From an uncultured Clostridia bacterium (GTDB lineage Bacteria; Bacillota; Clostridia; TANB77; CAG-508), in assembly GCA_947632745.1 (NCBI GenBank), contig CANRQH010000029.1:1-13535 (forward strand): 13,535 nucleotides of DNA, read 5' to 3'. The notes beneath the pieces were generated by a model. The model was not told where the DNA came from. It ran no database searches and saw only the letters and a list, made by a program, of their open reading frames with translations. This document shows, in pieces, positions 12,987 to 13,535 of the stretch. Both the position numbers and the translations under genes were made by a program. The stretch's first letter is position 1; every line of letters begins with the position of its first letter.

Positions 12987-13535
12987 ATGCCAAGAAATGA
13001 AAAAATAAAAAAAGTATTAGTAATAGGTTCACGGACCAATAATCATTGGTCAAGCCGCAGAATTTGATTATGCTGGAACACAAGCTTGCAGAGAACTAAA
13101 AAAAGAAGGAATAGAAGTAGTTTTAATTAATTCAAACCCAGCAACAATAATGACAGACAAAGAAATGGCAGACAAAATATATATAGAACCACTAACTGTA
13201 AAAACAATTAAGAAAATAATAAAAAAAGAAAAGCCAGACAGCATACTTCCAAACCTTGGAGGTCAAACAGGGTTAAATATAGCAATGGAGCTATATGAAA
13301 GCGGATTTTTAAAAGAACAAAATGTAAGACTTTTAGGAACATCACCAGAAAGTATAAAAAATGCAGAAGATAGACAAGCATTTAAAGATATGATGGAATC
13401 AATAAATGAACCATGTGTTGCAAGTAAAGTAGTACAAGATGTTGAAGAAGCAGTTTCATTTGCAAAAGAAATAGGACTTCCTGTAATTGTAAGACCAGCA
13501 TACACATTAGGTGGAACAGGTGGAGGAATAGCACA
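12987..13535 (+). CDS. carB: Carbamoyl-phosphate synthase large subunit, 5' part; needs a +1 shift at CGG
   Basis: ATP-grasp subunit that makes carbamoyl phosphate from bicarbonate, CarA-derived ammonia and two ATP. About 182 of the usual roughly 1070 residues are visible. Seen once C13032 is skipped: [20 protein letters not shown] (8-27), then GTQACRELKKEG, NSNPATIMTD, LPNLGGQTGLN, LLGTSPESI and VIVRPAYTLGGTGGGIA, a textbook CarB N-terminus. Read literally, the frame diverges at residue 16 and stops 11 codons later, which would abolish the protein. No internal start could replace it, since the GSGP loop is part of the conserved fold. The start ATG at 12987 follows AAAGGA. It is co-oriented with intact carA, so a functional pair is expected. 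Confidence 0.94.
13032..13034 (+). other. CGG +1 recoding site in carB (Ser15-Gly16)
   Basis: The frame reads GGT TCA CGG ACC AAT. Skipping C13032 gives GGT TCA GGA CCA ATA ATC, the near-invariant GSGPI of CarB. Confidence 0.9.

Noticed and set aside
160..13034. Simple reassignment of CGG to another amino acid
   Set aside because: A three-base reassignment does not change the frame. Here the downstream frame is restored only by skipping one base.
1..13535. Ordinary pseudogenes or random sequencing errors as the cause of the broken genes
   Set aside because: All eight events are the same base (C) at the same codon phase before a GGN codon on the sense strand, on both strands of the window, with full conservation afterwards. 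Random indels would vary in base, sign and context.

Overview
The window comes from a very AT-rich, spore-forming Bacillota, most likely a Clostridia member of the gut type. Evidence: poly-A/T intergenic DNA, strong AGGAGG ribosome binding sites, a cotJ spore-coat operon, a VanW-family protein, a D,D-carboxypeptidase with a signal peptide, and carA/carB.

The main result is a decoding anomaly. Five unrelated genes (DNA methyltransferase, serine resolvase, D-Ala-D-Ala carboxypeptidase, VanW-family protein, carB) look frameshifted. In every one the break is a single extra C directly before a glycine codon, so the ribosome meets an in-frame CGG. Skipping that C (+1) restores the full conserved protein. 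I count eight such sites: C at 162, 298, 302, 9262 and 10287 on the minus strand, and at 2048, 2349 and 13032 on the plus strand. No in-frame CGG in the window is read as an ordinary arginine codon. At least 14 out-of-frame CGG triplets in genes are read through normally, and CGA, CGT, CGC and AGA are used as usual. The simplest reading is that CGG is unassigned or recoded here, and that CGGN is read with a +1 shift, or as a four-base codon, to give glycine. The calls below assume this.

Layout. Positions 1-7.7 kb look like a mobile or accessory element: a beta-class DNA adenine/cytosine-N4 methyltransferase (minus, runs off the left end), a highly structured leader RNA, a small plasmid/phage-type protein, a stand-alone ribosomal protein bS6 homologue, a possible res site, a serine resolvase, a free-standing copy of the resolvase-type HTH domain, an unknown small protein, an XRE regulator (minus), and an operon for two EPKTG-anchored surface proteins (one with leucine-rich repeats) plus a class B sortase.

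From 7.7 to 10.9 kb the minus strand carries host genes: vanW, dacA-like, cotJA, cotJB and a cotJC cut off after about 36 conserved codons. That truncation may mark the right end of the element. From 10.9 kb the plus strand carries an unknown membrane protein and carA-carB (carbamoyl-phosphate synthase), with carB running off the right end.

Because the anomaly affects both host housekeeping genes and element genes, it looks like a genome-wide feature of the host, and the element appears adapted to it.
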